Source of the DNA: Marivivens geojensis
GTDB lineage: Bacteria; Pseudomonadota; Alphaproteobacteria; Rhodobacterales; Rhodobacteraceae
Assembly: GCF_023540835.1 (NCBI RefSeq)
Contig: NZ_JALKCU010000002.1
Location: 1-64,000, forward strand
DNA: 64,000 nt
Reading direction: 5' to 3'
Shown here: positions 25,539 to 34,723 of the stretch, one piece after another
How positions within the stretch are numbered: position 1 is the stretch's first letter
How the letters are laid out: each line of letters starts with the position of its first letter
Translations under genes and position numbers: made by a program
The notes under the pieces: model-generated
Seen by the model: the letters and a program-made list of their open reading frames with translations, nothing else
Told to the model about the DNA's origin: nothing
Databases searched by the model: none

Positions 25539-26063
25539 GTGAACTGGACCCAGACGGTATTTGAAGTCATCGATTTACGCTCTTTCTCGAACCTTTGGTT
25601 CTGGATTGCGCTTGCTGTGTTGTGGTCGACGACTAGTCATTGGGTGATTGGTGTTCCTTTTGACCTTATTCAACGGGCCGCCCGTGAGGGTGGAGAGCCG
25701 TTTGCAGACCTCCAAGCGATTGTTCGGGTCAATGTGAACCGTCTTCTTTATATTTCTCATCAATCTGGGCTATGGCTGACGGGATTCATGTGCTTTGTGC
25801 TGACGGGTTTGTTTTTGTTGGCTTTCGTCTACCATATCGAATTCGCAGAAGCGCTGTTCCTCCTCGGGTTTCCGTTGTCTTTGGTCGGTCTGTTGTCGAT
25901 CAATACGGCGATGTTGATCAGGTCCGAGGGGATGGAGCCCGAAGTGCTGTTTCGTCGTTTACGCCGTCACCGTACCTACGTGCAATTCATCGGAATGTTC
26001 TCGATCTTTGTGACTGCGACCTACGGGATGTATCAGAACCTTGGCGGTGCTTACGGGTTCTGA
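25539..26063 (+). CDS. Conserved rhodobacteral membrane protein upstream of mfd
   Basis: A 174-aa protein with four hydrophobic segments (about 18-42, 80-100, 102-122 and 148-168) and a conserved-looking cytoplasmic loop with EPEVLFRRLRRHRTYVQF. I recall proteins of this kind in Rhodobacterales being labelled "component of SufBCD complex", but nothing in the sequence proves that role. It lies 35 bp before mfd on the same strand and may be co-transcribed with it. Confidence 0.75.
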   Translation: MNWTQTVFEVIDLRSFSNLWFWIALAVLWSTTSHWVIGVPFDLIQRAAREGGEPFADLQAIVRVNVNRLLYISHQSGLWLTGFMCFVLTGLFLLAFVYHIEFAEALFLLGFPLSLVGLLSINTAMLIRSEGMEPEVLFRRLRRHRTYVQFIGMFSIFVTATYGMYQNLGGAYGF

Positions 26064-26098
26064 GTTGACTTTGGCCTGTGGCGGGGTAGGTCTCGCGC

Positions 26099-29000
26099 AT
26101 GAAATCACAATCCCACATTACCGTTTGCGGCGCCCCCGAAGGGTTTGACGCGAAACTGATCCTTGATGAAGTCGGTAAATCCGGCGCTCCCGTGCTCCAC
26201 ATCGCGCGGGATGATCGTCGATTGTCCGAAATGCAGGCGGCCTTGGCGTTTTACGCGCCAGAGATGCCTGTAGTTGTTTTTCCTGCGTGGGATTGTTTGC
26301 CATATGACCGCGTGTCGCCGAACGCTGATATTTGTGCGGCGCGTATGGCAACATTGGCGGCATTGGCGCATGGGATGCCAAAGCAGTTCGTTCTTCTGAC
26401 GACTTTGAATGCAGCGACACAGCGTGTTCCTGCGCGGGGATTGTTGAAAGAGGCGTCCTTTACGGCGCGGGTGAATAGCCGCATCGATGAAGCGGCACTG
26501 AAGCAGTACCTCGTTCGCATGGGCTTTACCCAATCGCCGACGGTGATGGAGGCTGGTGATTATGCGGTTCGGGGCGGGATCATTGATATTTTCCCTCCGG
26601 GTGAAGCGGGGCCAGTCCGACTAGACCTCTTTGGTGACGTACTGGATAGTGCGCGACGGTTTGATCCTGCGAGCCAGAGGACCACGGAAAAGCTCGATGT
26701 CGTAGAACTCGCACCTGTCTCAGAGGTGATCCTCGATGAGGCAGCGATCACGCGGTTCCGTCAGAACTATCGCATCGAATTTGGCGCGGCTGGCACCGAC
26801 GATCCATTGTACGAGGCGATCAGTGCGGGCCGCAAACATGCAGGCGCGGAACATTGGCTTGGGTTTTTCCATGACCACCTCGAGACTCTGTTTGATTACG
26901 TCCCAACTGCAACGGTGACGCTTGACGATCAGGTTACGCCAACACGGCTCGCCCGATGGACAATGATCGAAGATGCCTATGACACGCGGATGTTTGCCCT
27001 GAAACAAAAGGGGCGTATGGACAGCGTTTATAAGCCGGCGCCGCCTGCCTTGATGTATTTGGACGACCCTAATTGGGAAGCCGTCACCGCGGATCGTCGC
27101 GTGCTGCAATTTACGCCGCTCAAACAATCGACTGGGTTAGGTGTGATCGACGCAGGCGGCCGAATTGGTCGTGATTTTGCGCCCGAACGTCAGCAAGAAA
27201 ACGTAAACCTTTTCAAAGCTTTGATGCTGCACGTTAAGGCGCGATCTTCTGATGGTCCTGTTGTAGTGGCCTCATACTCCGAGGGCGCCCGCGAACGTCT
27301 GATGGGGCTTTTGGAAGATGAGGGCGCGGGTGAAGTGATCCCCGTGCAGAACTTCTCTCGCGTCGGGAAATCGGGCCTGCATCTCGCCATTTGGCCTCTC
27401 GAAAAAGGGTTTGAAACCAAAGGCCTGACGGTCATTTCTGAACAGGACGTTCTGGGTGATCGCCTCATTCGTCAGACAAAGAAGAAGCGTAAAGCAGAGA
27501 ATTTCCTCACCGAAACTCAGAGCCTCACACCCGGTGATTTGGTTGTGCACGTCGATCATGGTGTCGGGCGCTATAAGGGGCTTGAGGTCGTTCAAGCCTT
27601 GGGGGCGGCGCATGAGTGTATTCTTCTCGAATATGCCGAAGGATCAAAGCTTTACCTACCAGTTGAAAACATCGAACTGCTGTCCAAATTCGGGCATGAG
27701 GACGGTCTCTTAGATCGTCTAGGCGGTGGTGCGTGGCAGGCAAAGAAAGCCCGCATGAAAGAGCGTATCCGCCAGATGGCAGAACGTTTGATCCGCGTTG
27801 CTGCGGAACGCGAGCTTCGCAAAGCGCCTGTCCTATCTCCGCCTGATGGGATGTGGGATCAGTTTCTTGCGCGGTTCCCTTATGCGGAAACCGAGGATCA
27901 GCTCCAGGCTATTTCCGACGTACTCGAGGATCTGGATTCTGGTCGTCCGATGGATCGTTTGATCTGCGGTGACGTGGGCTTTGGTAAGACTGAAGTTGCG
28001 ATCCGCGCGGCCTTTGTCGCGGCGATGTCGGGCGTTCAGGTTGCGGTGATTGCGCCGACAACCCTGCTTGCGCGTCAGCATTATAAGAACTTCGCCGAAC
28101 GGTTCCGTGGCTTCCCGATCAACGTCGCGCCTCTGTCGCGGTTTGTCAGTGCTGGGAATGCGGCAAAAACGCGTGAGGGCATGGCAAACGGGCAAGTGGA
28201 TATTGTTGTTGGAACTCATGCGCTACTGGCGAAAAGTGTTAAGTTCAACAACATTGGTCTGCTGATCATCGATGAAGAGCAGCACTTTGGCGTTCAGCAT
28301 AAGGAACGCCTGAAACAACTGCGCTCTGACATTCACGTCCTCACGCTGACCGCGACGCCGATCCCACGGACGCTGCAATTGTCGCTCTCTGGCGTACGCG
28401 ATTTGTCGATCATCGGCACGCCGCCCATCGACCGTTTGGCGATCCGCACCTATGTCAGCGAATTCGACACAATCACGATCCGCGAAGCGCTTTTGCGCGA
28501 ACATTATCGCGGTGGCCAGTCGTTCTTTGTCGTGCCGCGTCTGTCTGATCTGCCTGAGATGGAGGATTGGCTCAAACGCGAGGTGCCCGAGGTGTCGTTT
28601 GTCGTGGCACACGGTCAAATGGCGGCGGGTGAGCTTGATGATCGTATGAACGCGTTTTACGACGGGAAATACGATGTGCTGTTGGCGACAACGATCGTCG
28701 AAAGCGGGTTGGATATTCCGACCGCGAACACGATGATCGTGCACCGTGCTGATATGTTCGGTCTCGCGCAGCTTTATCAAATTCGGGGCCGCGTTGGCCG
28801 ATCAAAGACACGAGCCTATGCCTATCTGACGACGAAACCACGTGCGAAACTGACGCCTCAGGCGGAAAAACGGCTTCGGGTGTTGGGGAGCCTCGATACA
28901 CTTGGGGCTGGATTTACTCTTGCGTCTCAAGACCTTGATATCCGCGGTGCGGGTAACCTCCTAGGTGAGGAACAGTCGGGCCACATCAATGAGGTCGGGT

Positions 29001-29551
29001 ACGAGCTTTATCAGCAAATGCTCGAAGACGAGATTGCGCGGATCAAGTCTGGCGCGATTGGATTGTCGGATGATGACGGACAGTGGGCGCCGCAGATCAA
29101 CCTTGGCGTTTCTGTATTGATCCCAGAGACTTATGTCGCTGACCTCGATGTGCGTTTGGGCCTCTATCGTCGTTTGTCTGCCTTGACGAAGAAGGTTGAA
29201 CTCGAAGGGTTCGCCGCAGAGCTCATAGACCGTTTCGGCCCGTTGCCGAAAGAGGTGAACACACTGATGCTGATCGTGCGGATCAAGGCGATGTGCAAAC
29301 GCGCGGGTATCAGCCAGCTAGATGGTGGACCTAAGGGTGCTACCATTCGGTTCCACAACGATAAATTTGCATCACCCAAAGGGTTGGTCGAATTTATTCA
29401 GGCGCAAAAAGGCATGGCGAAGGTCAAAGATAACAAGATCGTCGTTGGTCGTGAGTGGAAAACTGAAGCGGACAAAATCAAAGGGGCCTTTGCGATTGCC
29501 AAAGACCTTGCTGAGAAAGTTGCTGAAGAGAAGAAAAGTAAGCAGGCGTAA
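26099..29551 (+). CDS. mfd: Transcription-repair coupling factor
   Basis: The 1150-aa Mfd removes stalled RNA polymerase and recruits UvrA. It has an N-terminal UvrB-like part (1-350), an RNA polymerase-interaction domain near 475-560 (LTPGDLVVHVDHGVGRYKGLE), helicase motifs with Walker A GDVGFGKTEVA and the DEEQ box (IIDEEQHFGV), TATPIPRTL, a second RecA lobe with QIRGRVGRS, and a C-terminal TRCF domain (about 1000-1100). Length is typical of the family. It is a core gene. Confidence 0.98.
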   Translation: MKSQSHITVCGAPEGFDAKLILDEVGKSGAPVLHIARDDRRLSEMQAALAFYAPEMPVVVFPAWDCLPYDRVSPNADICAARMATLAALAHGMPKQFVLLTTLNAATQRVPARGLLKEASFTARVNSRIDEAALKQYLVRMGFTQSPTVMEAGDYAVRGGIIDIFPPGEAGPVRLDLFGDVLDSARRFDPASQRTTEKLDVVELAPVSEVILDEAAITRFRQNYRIEFGAAGTDDPLYEAISAGRKHAGAEHWLGFFHDHLETLFDYVPTATVTLDDQVTPTRLARWTMIEDAYDTRMFALKQKGRMDSVYKPAPPALMYLDDPNWEAVTADRRVLQFTPLKQSTGLGVIDAGGRIGRDFAPERQQENVNLFKALMLHVKARSSDGPVVVASYSEGARERLMGLLEDEGAGEVIPVQNFSRVGKSGLHLAIWPLEKGFETKGLTVISEQDVLGDRLIRQTKKKRKAENFLTETQSLTPGDLVVHVDHGVGRYKGLEVVQALGAAHECILLEYAEGSKLYLPVENIELLSKFGHEDGLLDRLGGGAWQAKKARMKERIRQMAERLIRVAAERELRKAPVLSPPDGMWDQFLARFPYAETEDQLQAISDVLEDLDSGRPMDRLICGDVGFGKTEVAIRAAFVAAMSGVQVAVIAPTTLLARQHYKNFAERFRGFPINVAPLSRFVSAGNAAKTREGMANGQVDIVVGTHALLAKSVKFNNIGLLIIDEEQHFGVQHKERLKQLRSDIHVLTLTATPIPRTLQLSLSGVRDLSIIGTPPIDRLAIRTYVSEFDTITIREALLREHYRGGQSFFVVPRLSDLPEMEDWLKREVPEVSFVVAHGQMAAGELDDRMNAFYDGKYDVLLATTIVESGLDIPTANTMIVHRADMFGLAQLYQIRGRVGRSKTRAYAYLTTKPRAKLTPQAEKRLRVLGSLDTLGAGFTLASQDLDIRGAGNLLGEEQSGHINEVGYELYQQMLEDEIARIKSGAIGLSDDDGQWAPQINLGVSVLIPETYVADLDVRLGLYRRLSALTKKVELEGFAAELIDRFGPLPKEVNTLMLIVRIKAMCKRAGISQLDGGPKGATIRFHNDKFASPKGLVEFIQAQKGMAKVKDNKIVVGREWKTEADKIKGAFAIAKDLAEKVAEEKKSKQA

Positions 29552-29570
29552 GTCATTACGCCTACCTTCC

Positions 29571-30215
29571 TTATGCGTCTGTTGCGATTATGTCTTTGAT
29601 ATCGGCGATGACTTTCGACCATAGGTCTGTCGGTTGAGCGCCAGCAATAGCGTGTTGGCCGCCGACGATATAGGTCGGCACAGAACGCACACCCATTTCG
29701 CGGCTGTGTGCCTCACGTTTGAGGATACTTTCGACATCTGAGTCCGATTTCAAAAGACGTGCAATAACAGCGGCATCTAGACCGATGCTGTCGGCGATAT
29801 CGCAAAGGACTTCGGCGCTTCCGATATCCCGTCCTTCGCTCCAGTATGCTTTCAGCAGGGAAGACATAGCTGCCGTTTGGCGGCCTTCGATTCCTGCCCA
29901 AAACACGAGGCGATGTGCGTCCAAGGTGTTAGGGGTTGTTGTCATCGCATCGAAGTTGAACGTCACACCCGCTTGATCCGCGTGTTTTTGCAGCTCAACA
30001 TGTGCGGCGACCGCTGCTTCTTTGCTGCCAAAGATCCCTTCGAGGTAAGCGGCACGATCGACGCCACCTTTGGGCAGAGCGGGGTTCAGCTGGAACGGAT
30101 GCCATTCGACGGTAAAGGGATGGTCTGGTGTTTGTTCGAGGGCGCGGTCCAGATAGGTCTTGCCAACATAGCACCACGGGCAGGACGGATCGGCGAAAAT
30201 ATCAAGCTTGACCAT
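29571..30215 (-). CDS. DsbA-family oxidoreductase, FrnE-like
   Basis: A 214-aa protein of the DsbA/FrnE class. The active-site motif is CPWC in DPSCPWCYVGK, followed by a helical insertion and a C-terminal thioredoxin part with VRSVPTYIVGG (cis-Pro). There is no signal peptide, so it is cytoplasmic. Start at 30215: GGGAGG lies 8 bases upstream and the longer frame lacks any of this. It overlaps the end of the acyl-CoA synthetase gene by 14 bp on the same strand. Confidence 0.9.
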   Translation of the reverse strand: MVKLDIFADPSCPWCYVGKTYLDRALEQTPDHPFTVEWHPFQLNPALPKGGVDRAAYLEGIFGSKEAAVAAHVELQKHADQAGVTFNFDAMTTTPNTLDAHRLVFWAGIEGRQTAAMSSLLKAYWSEGRDIGSAEVLCDIADSIGLDAAVIARLLKSDSDVESILKREAHSREMGVRSVPTYIVGGQHAIAGAQPTDLWSKVIADIKDIIATDA

Positions 30216-31725
30216 GTGTGGCCTCCCAATCGGCGCGCAAGTTGCGGCGCAATAGTTTGTTGTTTGCGCCACGCGGTAACACAGAGACACGTACAAAGAT
30301 ACGAGGGCACTTATAGCGGGCAATGCGTGAGGCTGCAAAAGCCTCGAGCGTGTCAGTTTCGATTTCTTTGGTGCTGGTGTAAAAAGCGGCGATAACGGTT
30401 GTGTCGGCTTTGACGGTGACTTCGCTGGCGGCGACTTCATGGATGTCGGGGTGCGTGGCAAGGGCTTCCTCGACTTCGACAGGCGAGACGCGATATCCGC
30501 CTGCGTTCATCATGTCGTCCGCGCGGCCCTCGTATTTAATGGCGCCATCCTCTGACATGCGGCCAACATCGCCCGTGAGGAACCAATCGCCAACAAATCG
30601 CGCTGCAGTTTCGTCGGGTTGATCGAGGTAGCCGATCATCAGCCCGAGATCGGATTTGTGGACCGCGATGGTGCCTGCTGAGCCAATTGGCACGGGACTC
30701 TTTTCATCAATTAATGCGATCCGTCGACCTTTCTGAGGGAAACCGAGCGTCCCAGAGGGCGCAGGGCGTGACGGCGAACTCGATAGGAAGGTGGAACATT
30801 CTGACATGCCGTAGGCTTCGTAGAGATTGGTGCCGGTCGCCGCTGTCCACGTGTTACGCAGGCTTTCGGGAAGTTTCTCGCCGGCGGAAAACCCGTGTCT
30901 GAGGCTCGGCATGGCTGGAATGTCTGTGCGCAACATTTGCCGGTACACACCTGGTGCAGCGGCAATGAGTGTCGCCTGATGCGCGGTAATAAGGGTAGGA
31001 AGGTCAGTTGGTTTCGTCCCATTTGCAGGGATAAGGGCGGTTGCGCCTGCGGCCCAAGGGTCCATTAGCCCCGTGCCCAGCGTATAAGTCCAGTTGAACG
31101 CGCCTGCGTGCATCAGGCGGTCTGTCGGACGCAAATCATACCAGCCTGTCCACATCATTTGACGCGCCCATACAGCGCGGTGGGCGTGAACGACGGCCCG
31201 CGGTTTTCCAGAGGTGCCAGAGGTGTAGATTATGTAGGCAGGACGAGTAGACGACCCAAAATCAAACGGCGCAGGGTCAAGGCTGTGAAACGCTTGTAAG
31301 TCCGAGGCCATCAGGACGGGGGCTGTGTGGTCTGGTAGCGCGATGCCGTGGTCGGCAACGATAAGGGCCGGATCAATCTCTTTGGCGATTTTGCTGATCT
31401 CTGTGGACGTAAGCTGCGACGACGTTGGGACGGGGATAAGTCCGACGGCAATGGACGCAAGATAGCAAATCGGGAACTCAGGCGTATTGCCTAAGCGCAT
31501 CAAAACGCGGTCGCCAGCGGTTAATCCTTGGGCCAGAAGTCCCGCAGCGACGCCACGGATTGCGGTTTCTAGCTCCGCAAAGGTCCAGTCTTCGGACGTG
31601 TCGTCGTTGATCACAGACAGCGCGACTTTGTCAGGTGTTGCACGGCCCGCCTGTAGGACATGGTCAGCCATGTTGAACGGCTCGGGGCAGGCGGTGAAAG
31701 GGCCGGTGTCGATTTCGCTAATCAT
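30202..31725 (-). CDS. AMP-binding acyl-CoA synthetase
   Basis: A 507-aa class I adenylate-forming enzyme. The P-loop-like motif is YTSGTSGKPRAV, the A5/A8 region holds YGMSECS and TGDVGRMSEDGAIKYEGRADDM, and the C-terminal swivel domain has GGYRVSPVEVEEAL and near the end RGANNKLLRR (with catalytic Lys). It activates a carboxylic acid to acyl-AMP and acyl-CoA; the substrate is unknown but the size and neighbours suggest short or medium chains. It is divergent from an XRE-cupin regulator, 65 bp apart, which may control it. Confidence 0.92.
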   Translation of the reverse strand: MISEIDTGPFTACPEPFNMADHVLQAGRATPDKVALSVINDDTSEDWTFAELETAIRGVAAGLLAQGLTAGDRVLMRLGNTPEFPICYLASIAVGLIPVPTSSQLTSTEISKIAKEIDPALIVADHGIALPDHTAPVLMASDLQAFHSLDPAPFDFGSSTRPAYIIYTSGTSGKPRAVVHAHRAVWARQMMWTGWYDLRPTDRLMHAGAFNWTYTLGTGLMDPWAAGATALIPANGTKPTDLPTLITAHQATLIAAAPGVYRQMLRTDIPAMPSLRHGFSAGEKLPESLRNTWTAATGTNLYEAYGMSECSTFLSSSPSRPAPSGTLGFPQKGRRIALIDEKSPVPIGSAGTIAVHKSDLGLMIGYLDQPDETAARFVGDWFLTGDVGRMSEDGAIKYEGRADDMMNAGGYRVSPVEVEEALATHPDIHEVAASEVTVKADTTVIAAFYTSTKEIETDTLEAFAASRIARYKCPRIFVRVSVLPRGANNKLLRRNLRADWEATHGQA

Positions 31726-31790
31726 GCGACATCGCTAGAAGGGCTTTGAAGTCATTGCAAGCATATCAAGCAAAGCCGTATAGAGATGCC

Positions 31791-32414
31791 ATGACAAAAA
31801 ACGACAATACGAGCCTCATCCGAATTGCCCGCGAAAGCGGCGAAACTGAATCGGCATTGCCACTCGATCTGGGGGTGCGGGTTCGTGAGTTGCGCAAAGA
31901 ACGGGATTGGACGCTTGAGCAAGCCGCCCAACAGGCGGGGCTTGCGCGGTCGACCTTGTCAAAAATTGAAAACGGTCAGATGTCGCCGACCTATGACGCG
32001 CTGAAAAAGCTCGCCGTGGGGTTGGGCATTTCCGTGCCTCAGTTGTTCACGCCGCCCAGTCGGACCCAAGTGAATGGCCGCATGGTCATGACCCGTGGTG
32101 GCGAAGGTGGTGCGCATATCACCGCAACTTATGAACATGAGATGCTGGCTGACCAGTTGACCAAAAAGCAAATGCTGCCGTATCGCGCTCGAGTGCGGGC
32201 ACGCAGCATGGATGAATTCGACGGTTGGGTGCGCCATGATGGCGAAGAGTTTTTGTATGTGCTGACGGGCACGGTCAAACTCTTCACTGAATTCTACGAG
32301 CCTGTGGAAATGAAACGCGGCGATAGTGCCTATTACGACGCGTCGATGGGGCACAACGTTGTGTCGACGAGCCCCGAAGATGCACTTATCCTCTGGGTCA
32401 CATCGCTCGCTTAA
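31791..32414 (+). CDS. XRE-family regulator with cupin domain
   Basis: A 207-aa protein: N-terminal HTH_3 domain (about 23-78, VRELRKERDWTLEQAAQQAGL, ARSTLSKIENGQMSPTYDALKKLA), then a cupin_2 domain (about 125-205, GEEFLYVLTGTVKLF, GDSAYYDASMGHNVV). The cupin usually binds a small metabolite. The start at 31791 follows the usual XRE start; the longer frame is not supported. The position divergent from the acyl-CoA synthetase gene suggests control of that gene. Confidence 0.88.
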   Translation: MTKNDNTSLIRIARESGETESALPLDLGVRVRELRKERDWTLEQAAQQAGLARSTLSKIENGQMSPTYDALKKLAVGLGISVPQLFTPPSRTQVNGRMVMTRGGEGGAHITATYEHEMLADQLTKKQMLPYRARVRARSMDEFDGWVRHDGEEFLYVLTGTVKLFTEFYEPVEMKRGDSAYYDASMGHNVVSTSPEDALILWVTSLA

Positions 32415-32420
32415 TGAAAA

Positions 32421-32438
32421 GGGCCGGCGAACCGGCCC
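32421..32438. terminator. Bidirectional terminator-like hairpin
   Basis: GGGCCGG, loop CGAA, CCGGCCC lies between the convergent XRE-cupin and entericidin-like genes, 7 bp after the stop of the former. A short A/T tract flanks it on both sides. Confidence 0.65.
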
Positions 32439-32453
32439 GAATTTCAGATTAGA

Positions 32454-32573
32454 TTAGAACCACGTTTGAACCGTGCGTGCACCGCCGGCGATATCTTCGC
32501 CGACACCTGCGACCGTGTTGCAGCCAGCGAGGGCTAAAAGCGTCGCAGCGATCAGGACGGCCTTAGTTTTCAT
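32454..32573 (-). CDS. Entericidin-like small lipoprotein
   Basis: A 39-aa peptide, MKTKAVLIAATLLALAGC then NTVAGVGEDIAGGARTVQTWF. The lipobox LAGC and the motif NTVAGVGEDI are those of entericidin A/B-like lipoproteins. The usual annotation threshold may miss it. It starts 10 bp inside the end of the solute-binding protein gene (which stops at 32563), so it is translated from the same transcript or a promoter inside it. Confidence 0.85.
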   Translation of the reverse strand: MKTKAVLIAATLLALAGCNTVAGVGEDIAGGARTVQTWF

Positions 32574-34380
32574 GCCACCAGACATCCGGTTGCCAGCCTG
32601 GCCAGTCGCCAAAGATGGGCATTTCTGCGGGGTAGTGGAGGTCTTTGTCATGCGCAATCCGTGTAATGTTCCATTGATAGATCGGTAGGACGTATCGCCC
32701 CGAAGTCAGGACGCGGTCAAGCGCCCGCACCGCCGCTACAAAATCGTCTTGGCTCTCTGAGGTCAAGAGTCGCCCGATTAAAGCGTCTACGGCTTCGGAC
32801 TTTACACCCATGAGGTTACGCCCGCCTTGGGTATCGGCATATTCGGAGCCGTAGTAGGCGTATTGTTCGTTGCCAGGTGAAAGAGACAAGCCACGACGGT
32901 AATAGGTCACGTCGAAATCATAAGTGCCGTTGCGTTCTGCAAACTGGGCGCTGTCGACGTTCGTCACCTTAGCCTGAACGCCGACCCGCTGGAGGGCCTG
33001 AACATACATATCGGCGATGGCTTCGATTTCGCTCGCACCGGTTTGGATCAGGATTTCGAACTCAAAGGCCTGACCGTTAGCGTTGCGTAGAACACCTTCG
33101 GTGTCTGGCGTCCATCCTGCTTCTTCGAACATGGCGAGAGCCGCGCGCACCCCTCGACGGTTTAGTTCGCTGCCATCGCTGACGGGGAGTTCGTATCCGT
33201 CAATCGCACCCGGCAGGAGGCTATCGGCGAAGGGTTCTAGGAATTCACGAACGCGGCCCTCAGCAGGACCGTTTTTCATTCCGAGAGGTGAGTTCGAATA
33301 ATAAGAGGTAATGCGCGGTTGGGTGCCGCCTGTCATTGCCTCGTTGATGAATTCAAAGTTGAACACTTGAAGCATTGCATCACGCACGCGCCAATCGTCG
33401 AACGGGGCACGACGGGTGTTCATCACAAACCCTGTCATGCCAGAGGGACGTTCGTGGGTGAGGACCGCCTTTACCACGTCGCCATTCTGAACGCGGGGGA
33501 AGTCGTATTGGCTGTCCCAGCGGGCCTCATTGAATTCACGGGTGAAATTAACCTCGCCCGTTTTAAAGGCTTCGAATGCAGGGGTTTCGTCACCGAAGAA
33601 TTCAATGCGCAGGGTGTCAAAGTTCGCCGTTCCACGGCGGAATGGGACATCTTTGCCCCAGTAATCGGGGTTACGGGTCAATTCGACGTAACGGCCCATT
33701 TCATAGTCGGTAATGACGTAGGGCGACGAGGTGATCGGGATCATGTCTGGCCCATCGTTGGCGAAATCAACGCCGTCGAACTGGGCCTTCTGCAGGATTG
33801 GACGTAGCCCCGCGAGGAGTGCGAGTTCGCGGTCTTGGGTATTGAAAGTCAGGCGGACGGTGCGGTCGCCTGTGGCCCCAATGCTTTCGACCTTAGACCA
33901 GAAACCACGGTAGCGACCGTTGCCGACCGTGCCGAGCGTTTCAAAGGACCAGATCACGTCGTCAACGGTCACGGGACTACCGTCCGAGAATGCAGCTTCA
34001 GGACGCAAGGTGAATTCGACCCATTCGCGGTTCGGGCCTGTCTCAACGTTCTCGGCCAGAAGGCCGTATAGAGAGAAAGGTTCATCCAAAGACCGGCCCA
34101 TCAGGCTTTCACCCGCGAGGTAGCTGATCTGCCACGGCACCTTGCCGCTGTCGGTATAGGGATTGAGGCTGTCAAAGCTGCCGACCTCGGCAGTGACCAT
34201 AGCGCCACCCTTTGGTGCATCTGGATTGGCATAGGGCAGGGATATAAAACCATCCTCTAATGCGGGCTCACCATACATCGAAATGCCATGCATCGGTTCT
34301 GCGTAGGCAAACGTGGAGGCAAACAAAAGCGGAAGCGCAGTGACCGACCGGCACAAATTCCTGAAAAACACTGGTCTCAT
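32563..34380 (-). CDS. Family 5 extracellular solute-binding protein (peptide ABC)
   Basis: A 605-aa periplasmic protein with a Sec signal peptide (1-27, ending FAYAEP) and the SBP_bac_5 fold (about 65-520). It has GFVMNTRRAPFDDWRVRDAMLQVF and the tail WQPDVWWHEN, typical of the YejA type of oligopeptide or microcin C binding proteins. It captures peptides for an ABC transporter whose permease genes are not in this window. On its 5' side is the sRNA candidate region at 34480-34570. Confidence 0.9.
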   Translation of the reverse strand: MRPVFFRNLCRSVTALPLLFASTFAYAEPMHGISMYGEPALEDGFISLPYANPDAPKGGAMVTAEVGSFDSLNPYTDSGKVPWQISYLAGESLMGRSLDEPFSLYGLLAENVETGPNREWVEFTLRPEAAFSDGSPVTVDDVIWSFETLGTVGNGRYRGFWSKVESIGATGDRTVRLTFNTQDRELALLAGLRPILQKAQFDGVDFANDGPDMIPITSSPYVITDYEMGRYVELTRNPDYWGKDVPFRRGTANFDTLRIEFFGDETPAFEAFKTGEVNFTREFNEARWDSQYDFPRVQNGDVVKAVLTHERPSGMTGFVMNTRRAPFDDWRVRDAMLQVFNFEFINEAMTGGTQPRITSYYSNSPLGMKNGPAEGRVREFLEPFADSLLPGAIDGYELPVSDGSELNRRGVRAALAMFEEAGWTPDTEGVLRNANGQAFEFEILIQTGASEIEAIADMYVQALQRVGVQAKVTNVDSAQFAERNGTYDFDVTYYRRGLSLSPGNEQYAYYGSEYADTQGGRNLMGVKSEAVDALIGRLLTSESQDDFVAAVRALDRVLTSGRYVLPIYQWNITRIAHDKDLHYPAEMPIFGDWPGWQPDVWWHEN

Positions 34381-34479
34381 TTCGACAACAATCCCCCATT
34401 GGCCTGTATTGTTTGAATCAAACCGTATCTAGGGTTCTGATCCATTTCAAACTTTTAGCTTGGATAGTGGCAATGGATT

Positions 34480-34570
34480 GCTTATAAAGAGGGCACTGCT
34501 CGATAGGTTTCTTGCCTGTATGAAACCTGCCTCAATGACTTAACGCCGGCCTTGTGCCGGCGTTTTTTTC
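34480..34570 (+). ncRNA. Candidate intergenic small RNA with own terminator
   Basis: There is a strong terminator (ACGCCGGC-CTTGT-GCCGGCGT then seven T, 34543-34569) on the plus strand, but no plus-strand gene upstream of it: the neighbour ending at 34380 is on the minus strand. Before it lies a 7-bp stem-loop, AGGTTTC (34505-34511) with GAAACCT (34522-34528), and a possible promoter with CTTGGA near 34459 and TATAAA near 34483. These elements together fit a short trans-acting RNA of about 70 nt. No family was recognised. Confidence 0.5.
34543..34569 (+). terminator. Rho-independent terminator without an upstream plus-strand gene
   Basis: Perfect 8-bp stem ACGCCGGC/GCCGGCGT with loop CTTGT and a run of seven T. 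It precedes bdhA (34724) by about 150 bp. Confidence 0.85.
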
Positions 34571-34723
34571 TTGGGCTTTCCCGCAAATGTGATCCTGCAT
34601 GACCCTCTTGGGAATCGGTTCCCATTTGGGGCGATTCTTTTTCGTTTGGGAGGAAGATTCGTTGAATTATTTTGCAGTTGCAGCATTATGGTGCCCAACG
34701 AGTAATCGAATAGGGGACCATCT

